Shown: positions 8,424-17,186, numbered from the stretch's first letter. The stretch: 64,000 nt of DNA from Streptomyces nigra (GCF_003074055.1 NZ_CP029043.1:1790501-1854500); one strand, 5' to 3'. Notes: generated by a model from the sequence alone, not told the origin. Program-made: numbers and translations.

Positions 8424-9080
8424 TCAGCCCTTGGCGGCCTTCTTCTCCTCGGCGTCCTGGATCACGGCCTCGGCGACCTGCTGCATCGACATCCGGCGGT
8501 CCATCGACGTCTTCTGGATCCAGCGGAACGCGGCCGGCTCGGTCAGCCCGTACTGCGTCTGCAGGACGGACTTCGCCCGGTCCACCAGCTTGCGGGTCTC
8601 CAGGCGCTGGCTGAGGTCCGCGACCTCCTTCTCCAGCTCCTTCAGCTCCGTGAACCGCGAGACGGCCATCTCGATCGCCGGCACGACGTCGCTCTTGCTG
8701 AACGGCTTCACCAGGTAGGCCATGGCCCCGGCGTCCCGGGCCCGCTCCACGAGGTCGCGCTGCGAGAACGCCGTCAGCATCAGCACCGGGGCGATGCTCT
8801 CCTCGGCGATCTTCTCGGCCGCCGAGATGCCGTCGAGCTTCGGCATCTTCACGTCGAGGATGACGAGGTCGGGGCGGTGCTCGCGCGCCAGCTCGACGGC
8901 CTGCTCACCGTCACCGGCCTCACCGACGACGGTGTACCCCTCCTCCTCGAGCATCTCTTTGAGGTCGAGCCGGATCAGGGCCTCGTCCTCGGCGATGACG
9001 ACACGGGTCGTCAGCGGAGGCACGTGCGACTTGTCGTCGTCGGGCGCGTCCACGGGCTGGGGCGACTCGGGGGCGGTCAC
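8424..9080 (-). CDS. ANTAR-domain response regulator (PdtaR-like)
   Basis: This 218-residue two-domain regulator starts at GTG 9080 with AGGAG five bases upstream. An N-terminal receiver domain (residues about 25-145) shows the acidic pair of AEDEALIRLD, phosphoacceptor Asp76 in VILDVKMPKLDG, Thr in MLTAFS and the conserved Lys of YLVKPF. A coiled-coil helix (ELKEKLEKEVADLSQRL region) leads into a C-terminal ANTAR RNA-binding domain (LVDRAKSVLQTQYGLTEPAAFRWIQ with MSMQQVAEAVI). ANTAR proteins act as antiterminators by binding dual-hexaloop RNA hairpins. The closest described relative by architecture is PdtaR (Rv1626), paired in mycobacteria with the kinase PdtaS; no kinase gene is adjacent here. 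It is convergent with livF. Confidence 0.93.
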   Translation of the reverse strand: MTAPESPQPVDAPDDDKSHVPPLTTRVVIAEDEALIRLDLKEMLEEEGYTVVGEAGDGEQAVELAREHRPDLVILDVKMPKLDGISAAEKIAEESIAPVLMLTAFSQRDLVERARDAGAMAYLVKPFSKSDVVPAIEMAVSRFTELKELEKEVADLSQRLETRKLVDRAKSVLQTQYGLTEPAAFRWIQKTSMDRRMSMQQVAEAVIQDAEEKKAAKG

Positions 9081-9181
9081 GGGGGCTCCTTGTTGCGGGC
9101 CGGGCAGGTGCTGCTGCTTAAGCAGCCTACCTAGAGGCGGGGAAGTGCGGTGACCCGGTATGCTTTCGCGCAGCCATACTC

Positions 9182-9265
9182 GCCGGGTTGGCGCAACTGG
9201 TTGACGCGGAGGTCTCAAACACCTCTGTCCGCAAGGACGTGTGGGTTCGAATCCCATACCCGGCA
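9182..9265 (+). tRNA. tRNA-Leu (anticodon CAA)
   Basis: The acceptor arms GCCGGGT (9182-9188) and ACCCGGC (9258-9264) pair perfectly. The anticodon stem GAGGT/ACCTC encloses loop CTCAAAC, giving anticodon CAA, which reads the UUG leucine codon. A long variable arm (GTCC GCAA GGAC) confirms a class II leucine tRNA, and the T-loop TTCGAAT is standard. The 3' CCA is not encoded. Confidence 0.96.
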
Positions 9266-9271
9266 CCGTGG

Positions 9272-9309
9272 AAAAGCGGATGTTCCCGTTCTCGTGAACA
9301 TCCGCTTTT
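9272..9309 (+). terminator. Terminator after tRNA-Leu
   Basis: A perfect 14-bp inverted repeat (AAAAGCGGATGTTC, 9272-9285, and 9296-9309) is followed by another T, seven bases after the tRNA. This is a classic intrinsic terminator. Confidence 0.9.
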
Positions 9310-9348
9310 TGCTGCGTGTCGTCACTTTCCGTGACACAGAGTGCTCGC

Positions 9349-10137
9349 ATGAACGGTCACGGCACTGACGTACGAGACAAGGCCCTCACTCTTCTGCACG
9401 CCGGTATGAGCAACGCGGACGTGGCGCGTGCCCTCGCGATCGCACCCGGCACGATCAGCTACTGGAAACACCTCGACCGTGCGCGCCGCGGCGAGTGTCC
9501 CGGCCGGCACGATCCGAAGTGCCCCCGGTGCGACGGTCGGCATCTCGATCGGCCAGCCTACGGGTACCTGCTCGGTCTCTACCTCGGCGACGGGCACATC
9601 AGCCACTACTCCGCGCATCGCGTCCCGAACCTCATGATCGCCTGCGCCGAGTCCTGGCCTGGCCTGATGGACGACTGCGAGAGGGCCATGCGTGCCGTGT
9701 TCCCCGACAACGCCGTCTGCCGGGTCCGCAGGACCGGCTGCCGGAATGTGAAGGTCTACTCGAAGCACCTCCCCTGCCTGTTCCCGCAGCACGGCCCTGG
9801 CAAGAAGCACGAGCGAGCCATCGTCCTCGAACCCTGGCAGCAGGAGATCGTCGACGCTCACCCTTGGGAATTCATCCGCGGCCTCATCCACTCCGACGGC
9901 TGCCGCATCACCAACTGGACCACCCGGCTGGTCGCAGGTGAGCGCAAGCGGTACGAGTATCCGCGCTATCTCCTGGCCAACAAGTCGGACGACATCCGCA
10001 GGCTCTTCACCGACACGCTCGACAAGCTCGGCGTGCGGTGGACCACGCTCGCCCGCGGCAGCGACCCGTTCATCGTCTCCATCGCCCGAAAGCCATCCGT
10101 AGCCCTCATGGACGCTCACGTAGGCCCCAAGTACTGA
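9349..10137 (+). CDS. Free-standing LAGLIDADG-type protein with HTH and zinc knuckle
   Basis: This 262-residue protein starts at ATG 9349 (GTG 9316 would add 11 residues). It has an N-terminal helix-turn-helix (residues 19-40, MSNADVARALAIAPGTISYW). A short Cys-rich stretch follows, CPGRHDPKCPRC, with Cys50, Cys58 and Cys61 as possible zinc ligands. Two LAGLIDADG motifs come next, LLGLYLGDG (74-82) and IRGLIHSDG (176-184), about 100 residues apart as in monomeric homing endonucleases. Both motifs keep the terminal Asp that binds metal. No intron or intein surrounds it, so it could be a free-standing homing endonuclease or a domesticated DNA-binding regulator, as in WhiA. It lies between tRNA-Leu and pyk, convergent with pyk. 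My recollection is that S. coelicolor lacks a gene here, which would make it an insertion. Confidence 0.8.
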   Translation: MNGHGTDVRDKALTLLHAGMSNADVARALAIAPGTISYWKHLDRARRGECPGRHDPKCPRCDGRHLDRPAYGYLLGLYLGDGHISHYSAHRVPNLMIACAESWPGLMDDCERAMRAVFPDNAVCRVRRTGCRNVKVYSKHLPCLFPQHGPGKKHERAIVLEPWQQEIVDAHPWEFIRGLIHSDGCRITNWTTRLVAGERKRYEYPRYLLANKSDDIRRLFTDTLDKLGVRWTTLARGSDPFIVSIARKPSVALMDAHVGPKY

Positions 10138-10141
10138 CCCG

Positions 10142-11578
10142 TCAGTGCGGGGTGTCGTCCTCGCCGATGTGGTGGACGCGGACCAGGTTGGTCGAGCCCG
10201 ACACCCCGGGCGGCGAGCCTGCGGTGATGACCACCGTGTCGCCCTTCTTGCAGCGGCCGTACCGCAGCAGCAGTTCGTCCACCTGGTCGACCATCGCGTC
10301 CGTGGAGTCCGCGTGCGGCCCGAGGAAGGTCTCCACGCCCCACGTCAGGTTGAGCTGCGACCGCGTGGCCGGTTCGGGGGTGAAGGCGAGGAGGGGGATC
10401 GGGGAGCGGTAGCGGGAGAGCCGGCGGGCGGTGTCGCCGGACTGGGTGAAGGCGACGAGGAAGCGGGCGCCGAGGAAGTCGCCGATCTCGGCGGCGGCGC
10501 GGGCGACGGCGCCGCCCTGGGTGCGGGGTTTGTTGTGTTCGGTCAGCGGGGGCAGCCCGTGGGCGAGGACGTCCTCCTCGGCCGCTTCGACGATCTTCGC
10601 CATGGTGCGGACGGTCTCGACGGGGTATTTGCCGACGCTGGTCTCGCCGGAGAGCATCACGGCGTCGGTGCCGTCGATGACGGCGTTGGCCACGTCGGAC
10701 GCCTCGGCCCGGGTGGGGCGGGAGTGGTCGATCATGGAGTCGAGCATCTGGGTGGCGACGATGACGGGCTTGGCGTTGCGCCGGGCCAGTGTGATCGCGC
10801 GTTTCTGGACGATCGGCACCTGTTCGAGGGGCATCTCGACGCCGAGGTCGCCGCGGGCGACCATGATGCCGTCGAAGGCGGCGACGATGTCGTCGAGGGT
10901 GTCGACGGCCTGGGGTTTCTCGATCTTGGCGATGACGGGGAGGCGGCGGCCCTCCTCGTCCATGATGCGGTGGACGTCGTCGATGTCGCGGCCGGAGCGG
11001 ACGAAGGACAGGGCGACGATGTCGAAGCCGGTGCGCAGGGCCCAGCGCAGGTCGGCCTGGTCCTTGTCGGAGAGGGCGGGGACGGAGACGGCGACGCCGG
11101 GGAGGTTGAGTCCCTTGTGGTCGGAGACGATGCCGCCTTCGACGACGGTGGTGTGGATGCGGGGGCCGTCGATGCCGGTGACTTGGAGGCAGACCTTGCC
11201 GTCGTCGACGAGGACGCGTTCGCCGGGGGTGACGTCGTCGGCGAGGCCGGGGTAGGTGGTGCCGCACTGGTGGCGGTCGCCTTCGGCGTCGGGTTCGACG
11301 GTGAGGGTGAAGGTGTCGCCGCGTTCGAGGAGTACGGGTCCTTCGGTGAAGCGGCCGAGGCGGATCTTCGGGCCTTGAAGGTCGGCGAGGACGCCGACGC
11401 TGCGGCCGGTCTCGTCGGAGGCCTTGCGGACCTGCTGGTAGCGCTCCTCGTGCTCGGCGTGGGTGCCGTGGCTGAGGTTGAACCGGGCGATGTCCATTCC
11501 GGCGTCGACCAGTGCCTTTGTGCGGTCGTAGCCGTCGGTGGCGGGGCCCAGGGTGCAGACGATCTTGGCTCGGCGCAT
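10142..11578 (-). CDS. pyk: Pyruvate kinase
   Basis: This 478-residue cytoplasmic glycolytic enzyme converts phosphoenolpyruvate and ADP to pyruvate and ATP. The N-terminus RRAKIVCTLGPATDGYD, the DIARFNLSHGTHAEHEERY segment with substrate Arg/Asn, the IAKIEKPQAVDTLDDI stretch with the catalytic Lys and metal-binding Glu, and MVARGDLGVEMPLEQVP are all diagnostic. Domain B is present around residues 70-170, and the C-terminal domain (after about residue 350) contains the LVAFTQSGDTARRLSRYR phosphate-binding region. The length is normal for the family. ATG 11578 is the only sensible start. It is monocistronic, convergent with the LAGLIDADG gene four bases away. Confidence 0.97.
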   Translation of the reverse strand: MRRAKIVCTLGPATDGYDRTKALVDAGMDIARFNLSHGTHAEHEERYQQVRKASDETGRSVGVLADLQGPKIRLGRFTEGPVLLERGDTFTLTVEPDAEGDRHQCGTTYPGLADDVTPGERVLVDDGKVCLQVTGIDGPRIHTTVVEGGIVSDHKGLNLPGVAVSVPALSDKDQADLRWALRTGFDIVALSFVRSGRDIDDVHRIMDEEGRRLPVIAKIEKPQAVDTLDDIVAAFDGIMVARGDLGVEMPLEQVPIVQKRAITLARRNAKPVIVATQMLDSMIDHSRPTRAEASDVANAVIDGTDAVMLSGETSVGKYPVETVRTMAKIVEAAEEDVLAHGLPPLTEHNKPRTQGGAVARAAAEIGDFLGARFLVAFTQSGDTARRLSRYRSPIPLLAFTPEPATRSQLNLTWGVETFLGPHADSTDAMVDQVDELLLRYGRCKKGDTVVITAGSPPGVSGSTNLVRVHHIGEDDTPH

Positions 11579-11741
11579 GGTTCGACTCTATGACTTACCG
11601 GTGGGTAGAGAATTGGTCATCGGTGACGACCCAACGACCTTTGCTTGAAGGGTTTTTGACAAGAGTTGAATTGTGCGGCGGGGTGCTCCGATGAGCAATT
11701 CCGGGGCACCCCATCGGGGGATTCCACGCGTGGACGGGGAG

Positions 11742-12419
11742 TCACAGCCGGGGTGGGGTCATGGTGAAGCGGGCGTTCACCCGGGCGACGACGTGCTGGC
11801 GTTGCGGTTCGAGGTCGAGGGGTGCGGGCGTGTCGTCGGGGGCGCCGTAGGTGAGGGAGCGGGTCCGGGCGACGGGCGCCGTGGGGGTGTCGGTGTCGAG
11901 GTCGGCGAGTTCCAGGAGGGCGGCGAGGTCTGCTCCGAGGGCTTCGGCGTATTCGCGGGCGCGTTGGACGGCTTCGTGTACGGCCTGCTGCCGTGCCCGG
12001 CGGTGGGCGGGTGAGTCGGGGCGCAGCGTCCACCGGGGGCCGTCGACGTGGGTGAGGTCCAAGTCGGCGAGGCGGGTGGTGAGTTCGCCGAGGGCGTTGA
12101 AGTCGGTGAGGTCGGCGGTGAGGTGGACGTGTCCGTGGTAGGCGTGGACGCGTTCGCCGCGGCCTTTGTCCTTGAGTTGGGGGCTGAGGGAGAAGGTGCC
12201 GGTCTCCAGGCGTTCGACGGCGTCGCCGTAGCTCTTGAGGAGGTCGAGGACGGCGGTGTTGCGGCGGGTGAGGTCGTCGAGGGCGGTGCGCCGGTCCTTG
12301 CCGCGGGAGGTGACGGTGACGCCGATGCGGGCGATCTCGGGGTCGACGTCGAGGTGGGCCTCGCCGCGGACGGCGATGTGGGGTGCGTCGGGGTGGGGGT
12401 CCTCTGAAGCGGTGGCCAT
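11742..12419 (-). CDS. SIMPL-domain (DUF541) protein
   Basis: From ATG 12419 this is 225 residues; a GTG nine bases upstream is the alternative. It shows the SIMPL/DUF541 pattern: IAVRGEAHLDVDPEIARIGVTVTSRGKDR at the start, a central helical section with LKSYGDAVERLETGTFSLSPQ, and AYHGHVHLTADLTDFNALGEL. No signal peptide or membrane segment is visible, unlike many periplasmic Gram-negative members. The role of the family is poorly defined; some members are oligomeric ring proteins linked to stress or membrane quality. The 163-bp gap to pyk, on the same strand, has no gene. It is divergent from the nucleotidase gene at 12559. Confidence 0.85.
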   Translation of the reverse strand: MATASEDPHPDAPHIAVRGEAHLDVDPEIARIGVTVTSRGKDRRTALDDLTRRNTAVLDLLKSYGDAVERLETGTFSLSPQLKDKGRGERVHAYHGHVHLTADLTDFNALGELTTRLADLDLTHVDGPRWTLRPDSPAHRRARQQAVHEAVQRAREYAEALGADLAALLELADLDTDTPTAPVARTRSLTYGAPDDTPAPLDLEPQRQHVVARVNARFTMTPPRL

Positions 12420-12558
12420 ACGTCCCACTGTGTCACTGCTTGCCGGGTTACGGGGCCGTCAGGTCATCAATTCGAAACCTGCGGGGGCTGTTGCGCGCTG
12501 CCATGCCCAGGTCAGAATCTACGCGCGTTGTTGGCCCTTCCCCTCGGGAGATGCACTC

Positions 12559-14361
12559 ATGCCGTTGGACCGCCGGAAGTTCCTGAAGAAGTCAGCCGTG
12601 ACCGGAGCGGGGGTGGCGGTGGCCGGTGCGACGGGTGCCCCGGCGGCGCATGCCGCGCAGCCGGCGAAGGGGCCGAGGATGAAGCGGTACGCGCTGACCG
12701 TGATGGGCACGACGGACCTGCACGGGAACGTCTTCAACTGGGACTACTTCAAGGACGCGGAGTACACGGACGCCGCGGGCAACGCGAAGGGCCTGTCGCG
12801 GGTCTCGACGCTGGTGAACCAGGTCCGCAAGGAGAAGGGGCGCGGCAACACGCTCCTCATCGACGCGGGCGACACGATCCAGGGCACCCCGCTGACGTAC
12901 TACTACGCGAAGGTCGACCCGATCACCGCGAAGGGCGGCCCGGTCCACCCGATGGCGGCGGCGATGAACGCGATCGGGTACGACGCGGTGGCGCTCGGCA
13001 ACCACGAGTTCAACTACGGCATCGAGACGCTGCGCAAGTTCGAGTCGCAGTGCGACTTCCCGCTGCTGGGCGCGAACGCGCTGGACGCGAAGACGCTGAA
13101 GCCGGCGTTCCCGCCGTACTTCATCAAGACGTTCCATGTGAAGGGCGCGCCGCCGGTGAAGGTGGCGGTGCTGGGGCTGACGAACCCGGGCATCGCGATC
13201 TGGGACAAGGCGTACGTCGAGGGCAGGCTGGTGTTCCCGGGTCTGGAGGAGCAGGCCGCGAAGTGGGTGCCGAAGCTGCGGTCGATGGGCGCGGACGTGG
13301 TCGTGGTGTCGGCGCACTCGGGTACGTCGGGCACGTCGTCGTACGGTGACCAGCTGCCGTATGTGGAGAACTCGGCGGCGCTGGTGGCGCAGAAGGTGCC
13401 GGGGATCGACGCGATCCTGGTGGGGCACGCGCACACGGAGATCGCGGAGCTGAAGGTCACGAACGAGAAGACCGGCCGGACGGTCGTGCTGTCGGAGCCG
13501 CTGTGCTTCGCGCAGCGGCTGTCGCTGTTCGACGTCGAGCTGGTCTTCGAGCGGGGCTGCTGGACGGTCGAGTCGGTCCGGGCGTCGGTGCGGGACTCGA
13601 AGTCGGTGCCGGACGACCCGCGGATCACGCGGCTGCTGAAGGAGGACCACGACCTGGTCGTGGAGTACGTCAACCAGGTCGTCGGGACGGCGACGGAGAC
13701 GCTGACGACGGTGGACGCCCGGTACATGGACGCCCCGATCATCGATCTGATCACCAAGGTCCAGGAGGACGTGGTGAAGGCGGCGCTGGCGGGCACGGAG
13801 CATGCCGCGCTGCCGGTGATCTCGCAGGCGTCGCCGTTCTCGCGGACGTCGGAGATCCCGGCCGGCGAGGTGACGATCCGGGATCTGTCGAGCCTGTACG
13901 TGTACGACAACACGCTGGTCGCGAAGCTGATGACGGGCGCTCAGGTGCGGGCGTACCTGGAGTATTCGGCGGAGTACTTCGTGCAGACGGCGCCGGGTGC
14001 TCCGGTGGACGTGGCGAAGCTGACGAACGCGAACAACCGGCCGGACTACAACTACGACTATGTGTCGGGGCTGTCGTACGACATCGACATCGCGCAGCCG
14101 GCCGGGCAGCGGATCAGGAATCTGTCGTACCAGGGTGCCGCGCTGGACGACGCGCAGAAGTTCGTTTTCGCGGTGAACAACTACCGGGCCAACGGTGGCG
14201 GGGCGTTCCCGCATGTGGCGTCGGCCCAGGAGCTGTGGTCGGAGTCGACGGAGATCCGGACCCGGATCGCGGAGTGGGTGACCGCGAAGGGTGTGCTGGA
14301 CCCGAAGGACTTCGCGTCGGTGGACTGGAAGCTGACCCGTGAGGGCACTCCGGTGTTCTGA
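12559..14361 (+). CDS. Tat-exported 5'-nucleotidase / metallophosphoesterase
   Basis: This 600-residue protein begins MPLDRRKFLKKSAVTGAG, with a twin-arginine motif RRKFLK, a hydrophobic core and an AHA-A type cleavage site around residue 33, so export by the Tat pathway is expected. The metallophosphoesterase domain shows TDLHGNVFNWDYF (metal Asp/His), DAGDTIQGTPLTYYY, GNHEFNYGI and GHAHTEI, the four dimetal motifs in order. The C-terminal half is the 5'-nucleotidase substrate domain, with VNNYRANGGGAFPH supplying the nucleoside-stacking region. Such enzymes hydrolyse extracellular nucleotides or cyclic 2',3'-phosphates for nucleoside and phosphate salvage. ATG 12559 has GGGAG eight bases upstream. 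It is monocistronic and convergent with the hydroxylase gene. Confidence 0.93.
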   Translation: MPLDRRKFLKKSAVTGAGVAVAGATGAPAAHAAQPAKGPRMKRYALTVMGTTDLHGNVFNWDYFKDAEYTDAAGNAKGLSRVSTLVNQVRKEKGRGNTLLIDAGDTIQGTPLTYYYAKVDPITAKGGPVHPMAAAMNAIGYDAVALGNHEFNYGIETLRKFESQCDFPLLGANALDAKTLKPAFPPYFIKTFHVKGAPPVKVAVLGLTNPGIAIWDKAYVEGRLVFPGLEEQAAKWVPKLRSMGADVVVVSAHSGTSGTSSYGDQLPYVENSAALVAQKVPGIDAILVGHAHTEIAELKVTNEKTGRTVVLSEPLCFAQRLSLFDVELVFERGCWTVESVRASVRDSKSVPDDPRITRLLKEDHDLVVEYVNQVVGTATETLTTVDARYMDAPIIDLITKVQEDVVKAALAGTEHAALPVISQASPFSRTSEIPAGEVTIRDLSSLYVYDNTLVAKLMTGAQVRAYLEYSAEYFVQTAPGAPVDVAKLTNANNRPDYNYDYVSGLSYDIDIAQPAGQRIRNLSYQGAALDDAQKFVFAVNNYRANGGGAFPHVASAQELWSESTEIRTRIAEWVTAKGVLDPKDFASVDWKLTREGTPVF

Positions 14362-14376
14362 CGGCGGCGGCCTGGG

Positions 14377-15816
14377 TCAGGAGCCCCGGATTCCCTCGGT
14401 GAGCGGTGTCAGTGCCTTCGGGCGGCGCGCTTCGGGGAGCCGGGGCTCCGGCTGTTCCAGGCCGAAGGTGGTGAAGGCGGTCCGGTCGGGCAGCGGGTAG
14501 GTCTCCTTGCCGGTGACGGCGTTGAGGATGGTGGCGCTGCGCCAGGCGGCGAGGCCGAGGTCGGGGGTGCCGACGCCGTGGGTGTGGCGTTCGGCGTTCT
14601 GGACGTAGACGTGGCAGCCGGAGCCGCTGACGGTGGGGTCCATGACGAGCCGGTAGGTGTCGTCGACGCGGGGGCGTTCCTTGGTGTCGCGGCGCAGGTA
14701 GGGGTCGAGTCCGGCGAGGAGGCGGTTGAGGGGGCGTTCGCGGTAGCCGGTGGCGAGGACGACGGCGTCGGTGGTGAGGCGGGTGCGGGCGTTCTGGTCG
14801 GGGTGCTCCAGATGGAGTTCGATCTTGGTGGTGGCGAGGCGTCCGGCGGTGCGGACGGCGACGCCGGGGGTGAGGACGGTGTCGGGCCAGCCGCCGTCGA
14901 GGGTGCGGCGGTAGAGCTCGTCGTGGATGGCGGCGAGGGTGTCGGCGTCGATGCCTTTGTGGAGCTGCCATTGGGAGGCGACGAGCTTGTCGCGGACGGG
15001 TTCGGCGAGGGCCTGGAAGTAGCGGGTGTAGTCGGGGGTGAAGTGCTCCAGGCCGAGCTTGGAGTACTCCATGGGGGCGAAGGACTCGGTGCGGCCGAGC
15101 CAGTGGAGCCGTTCGTGTCCGGCGGGCCTGTGGCGGAGCAGGTCGAGGAAGATCTCGGCGCCGGACTGTCCGGAGCCGACGACGGTGATGTGGCCGGCGG
15201 CGAGCAGGGTGTCGCGGTGGGTGAGGTAGTCGGCGGCGTGGACGACGGGGACGCCGGGTGCGTCGACGAGGGGTCTGAGGGTGTCGGGGACGTCGGGTTC
15301 GGTGCCGATGCCGACGACGATGTTGCGGGCGTGGGTGCGGCCGAGTTCCTCGATGCCGGTGCCGGGGTCGCGGCGGATGTGGTCGACCTCGAAGACGTCG
15401 CGTTCGGGGTTGAAGCGGACGGCGTCGACGTGGTGGCCGAAGTGCAGTCCGGGGAGGTTCTCGGCGACCCAGCGGCAGTAGGCGTCGTATTCGGCGCGCT
15501 GGATGTGGAAGCGCTCGGCGAAGTAGAAGGGGAAGAGCCGGTCGCGGCTGCGCAGGTGGTTGAGGAACGTCCAGGGGCTGGCGGGGTCGACGAGGGTGAC
15601 GAGGTCGGCGAGGAAGGGGACCTGGATGCGGGCGCCGTCGAGGAGGAGGCCGGGGTGCCAGGAGAAGGCGGGGCGCTGTTCGTAGAAGACGGCGTCGACC
15701 TCGGCGAGGGGGTGGGCGAGGGCGGCGAGGGAGAGGTTGAAGGGGCCGATGCCGATGCCGACGAGGTCGCGGGGGGTGTCGGGTGCGGGGTGCCGGGGGT
15801 GGGACTGCGGGGTCAT
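14377..15816 (-). CDS. Lysine/ornithine N-monooxygenase, DesB-like
   Basis: This 479-residue flavoprotein belongs to the IucD/SidA/PvdA N-hydroxylase family. FAD binding is seen in DLVGIGIGPFNLSLAAL (GxGPxN), substrate and flavin contacts in LDGARIQVPFLADLVTLVDP, NADPH binding in ITVVGSGQSGAEIFLDLL, and the ATGYRERPLNRLLAGLDPYL motif near the C-terminus. The family hydroxylates the side-chain amine of lysine, ornithine or a derived diamine to start hydroxamate siderophore synthesis. The start ATG overlaps the upstream decarboxylase stop (ATGA), so the two proteins are co-translated. The pair mirrors desA/desB of desferrioxamine synthesis, but no acyltransferase (desC) or NIS synthetase (desD) follows. 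Substrate identity is inferred from the pairing. Confidence 0.9.
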   Translation of the reverse strand: MTPQSHPRHPAPDTPRDLVGIGIGPFNLSLAALAHPLAEVDAVFYEQRPAFSWHPGLLLDGARIQVPFLADLVTLVDPASPWTFLNHLRSRDRLFPFYFAERFHIQRAEYDAYCRWVAENLPGLHFGHHVDAVRFNPERDVFEVDHIRRDPGTGIEELGRTHARNIVVGIGTEPDVPDTLRPLVDAPGVPVVHAADYLTHRDTLLAAGHITVVGSGQSGAEIFLDLLRHRPAGHERLHWLGRTESFAPMEYSKLGLEHFTPDYTRYFQALAEPVRDKLVASQWQLHKGIDADTLAAIHDELYRRTLDGGWPDTVLTPGVAVRTAGRLATTKIELHLEHPDQNARTRLTTDAVVLATGYRERPLNRLLAGLDPYLRRDTKERPRVDDTYRLVMDPTVSGSGCHVYVQNAERHTHGVGTPDLGLAAWRSATILNAVTGKETYPLPDRTAFTTFGLEQPEPRLPEARRPKALTPLTEGIRGS

Positions 15817-17186
15817 CCGGCGGTGTTTCCTTCCACCAGTTTCAGGAGGGCGGCCAGGGCGTCGGGGCGGGCCTGCGGGTTGAGCAGGGTGGTCTTGAGC
15901 CACAGACGCCCGTCGGCGTGGGCGCGGCCGAGGACGGCGCGGCCGTCGGTGAGGAGGTGCCGGCGTACGGCGGCGACGGCGGTGTCCGTGGCGTGCGCGG
16001 GCCGGAACAGGACCGTGCTGATGGTGGGCCGGTCGTAGAGGTCGAAGCCGGGGTGGCGGGCGACGAGGTCGGCGAACTCGGCGGCGCGGTCGCAGACCTG
16101 GTCGACGAGCCGGCCGAGTCCGTCGCGGCCGAGGGTGGCGAGGGTGACGGCGATCTTGAGGACGTCGGGGCGGCGGCTGGTGCGCAGGGAGCGGCCGAGC
16201 AGGTCGGGCAGGCCGGCGTCGGTGTCGTCGTCGGCGTTGAGGTAGTCGGCGCGGTGGTGGAGCGCCTGGAGGTCGGCGGGGTCGCGGGCGGCGAGGAGTC
16301 CGGCGGCGACGGGCTGCCAGCCGAGTTTGTGCAGGTCGAGGGTGACGGTGTGGGCGGCGTCGAGGCCGGTGAGCCGGTGGCGGTGCCGGGCGCTGAAGAG
16401 GAGGCCTCCGCCGTAGGCGGCGTCGATGTGGAGGCGGGCGCCGTGGGCGGCGCACAGGGCGGCGATCTCGGGGAGCGGGTCGATGAGTCCGGCGTCGGTG
16501 GTGCCGGCGGTGGCGGCGACGAGGTGGGGGCCGGGGAGGTGGGTGAGGGCCTCGTCGAGGGCGGCGGGGTCGAGGACTCCGGCGGGTGCGGGGACGGTGA
16601 CGGGGTCGCTGAGTCCGAGCAGCCAGGCGGCGCGGGGCAGGGAGTGGTGGGCGTTGGCGCCGTGCAGGAGGCGGACGCCGGGACCCCGGGTCTCGCGGGC
16701 GAGGAGGACGGCGAGCTGGTTGGACTCGGTGCCGCCGGTGGTCATGAGGGCGTCGGGGCCGGCGGGCGGGGGGTGGATCTCGTGGGCGAGGGCGCGGGTG
16801 ACCAGGGTTTCGAGTGCGGACGCGGCGGGGGCCTGGTCCCAGGAGTCCAGGGACGGGTTGAGGGCGCTCGCGGCGAGGTCGGCGGCGACGGCCACGGCGA
16901 GCGGCGGGCAGTGCAGGTGGGCGGCGCACAGCGGGTCGGCGGGGTCGGCGGAGCCTTCGGCGAGGGTGTGCACGAGGTCGCGGAGGGCGTCGGGGTCGCC
17001 GCGCTCGGGCAGTGCGTCGGGGAGGGCGGCGCGTACGCGGGCGGTGACGGCCCGGGGGCCGCCTGCGGGCAGCGGTCCGCCTCGGGCTCGGGCGCCCGCG
17101 TCGAGGGCGGTGAGCACGGTGTCGAGCAACGGCCGCAGGGCGTGGGGGCCTTCGGGGCCTGACGCGAGCGGCCAGGGCGTGCTCAT
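15813..17186 (-). CDS. Group II PLP-dependent decarboxylase, DesA-like
   Basis: This 457-residue decarboxylase has the DesA-type signature AHLHCPP (90-95) followed by ALNPSLDSWDQ (108-118). It also carries GGTESNQLAV (151-160), the PLP-stacking His near 180, Asp255 in LHIDAAYGG and the Schiff-base lysine Lys287 in TLDLHKLGW. DesA-type enzymes decarboxylate lysine to cadaverine or 2,4-diaminobutyrate to diaminopropane for siderophore assembly. The protein is a little shorter than DesA, and its Leu/Ala-rich N-terminus diverges. ATG 17186 is preferred over a GTG further upstream because family proteins start near this point. It is coupled to the N-hydroxylase by an ATGA overlap. No clear iron box (TTAGGTTAGG-type) is visible upstream. 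Confidence 0.88.
   Translation of the reverse strand: MSTPWPLASGPEGPHALRPLLDTVLTALDAGARARGGPLPAGGPRAVTARVRAALPDALPERGDPDALRDLVHTLAEGSADPADPLCAAHLHCPPLAVAVAADLAASALNPSLDSWDQAPAASALETLVTRALAHEIHPPPAGPDALMTTGGTESNQLAVLLARETRGPGVRLLHGANAHHSLPRAAWLLGLSDPVTVPAPAGVLDPAALDEALTHLPGPHLVAATAGTTDAGLIDPLPEIAALCAAHGARLHIDAAYGGGLLFSARHRHRLTGLDAAHTVTLDLHKLGWQPVAAGLLAARDPADLQALHHRADYLNADDDTDAGLPDLLGRSLRTSRRPDVLKIAVTLATLGRDGLGRLVDQVCDRAAEFADLVARHPGFDLYDRPTISTVLFRPAHATDTAVAAVRRHLLTDGRAVLGRAHADGRLWLKTTLLNPQARPDALAALLKLVEGNTAG

Noticed and set aside
9182..11741. An integrated element using tRNA-Leu as attachment site
   Set aside because: No second copy of the tRNA 3' end and no integrase gene are seen up to pyk or beyond, so only a single-gene insertion is suggested.
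14377..16929. An apparent 850-residue fusion of an Arg/Pro-rich domain with the N-hydroxylase
   Set aside because: The first 370 residues are out-of-frame reading of the decarboxylase gene. The real hydroxylase starts at ATG 15816.
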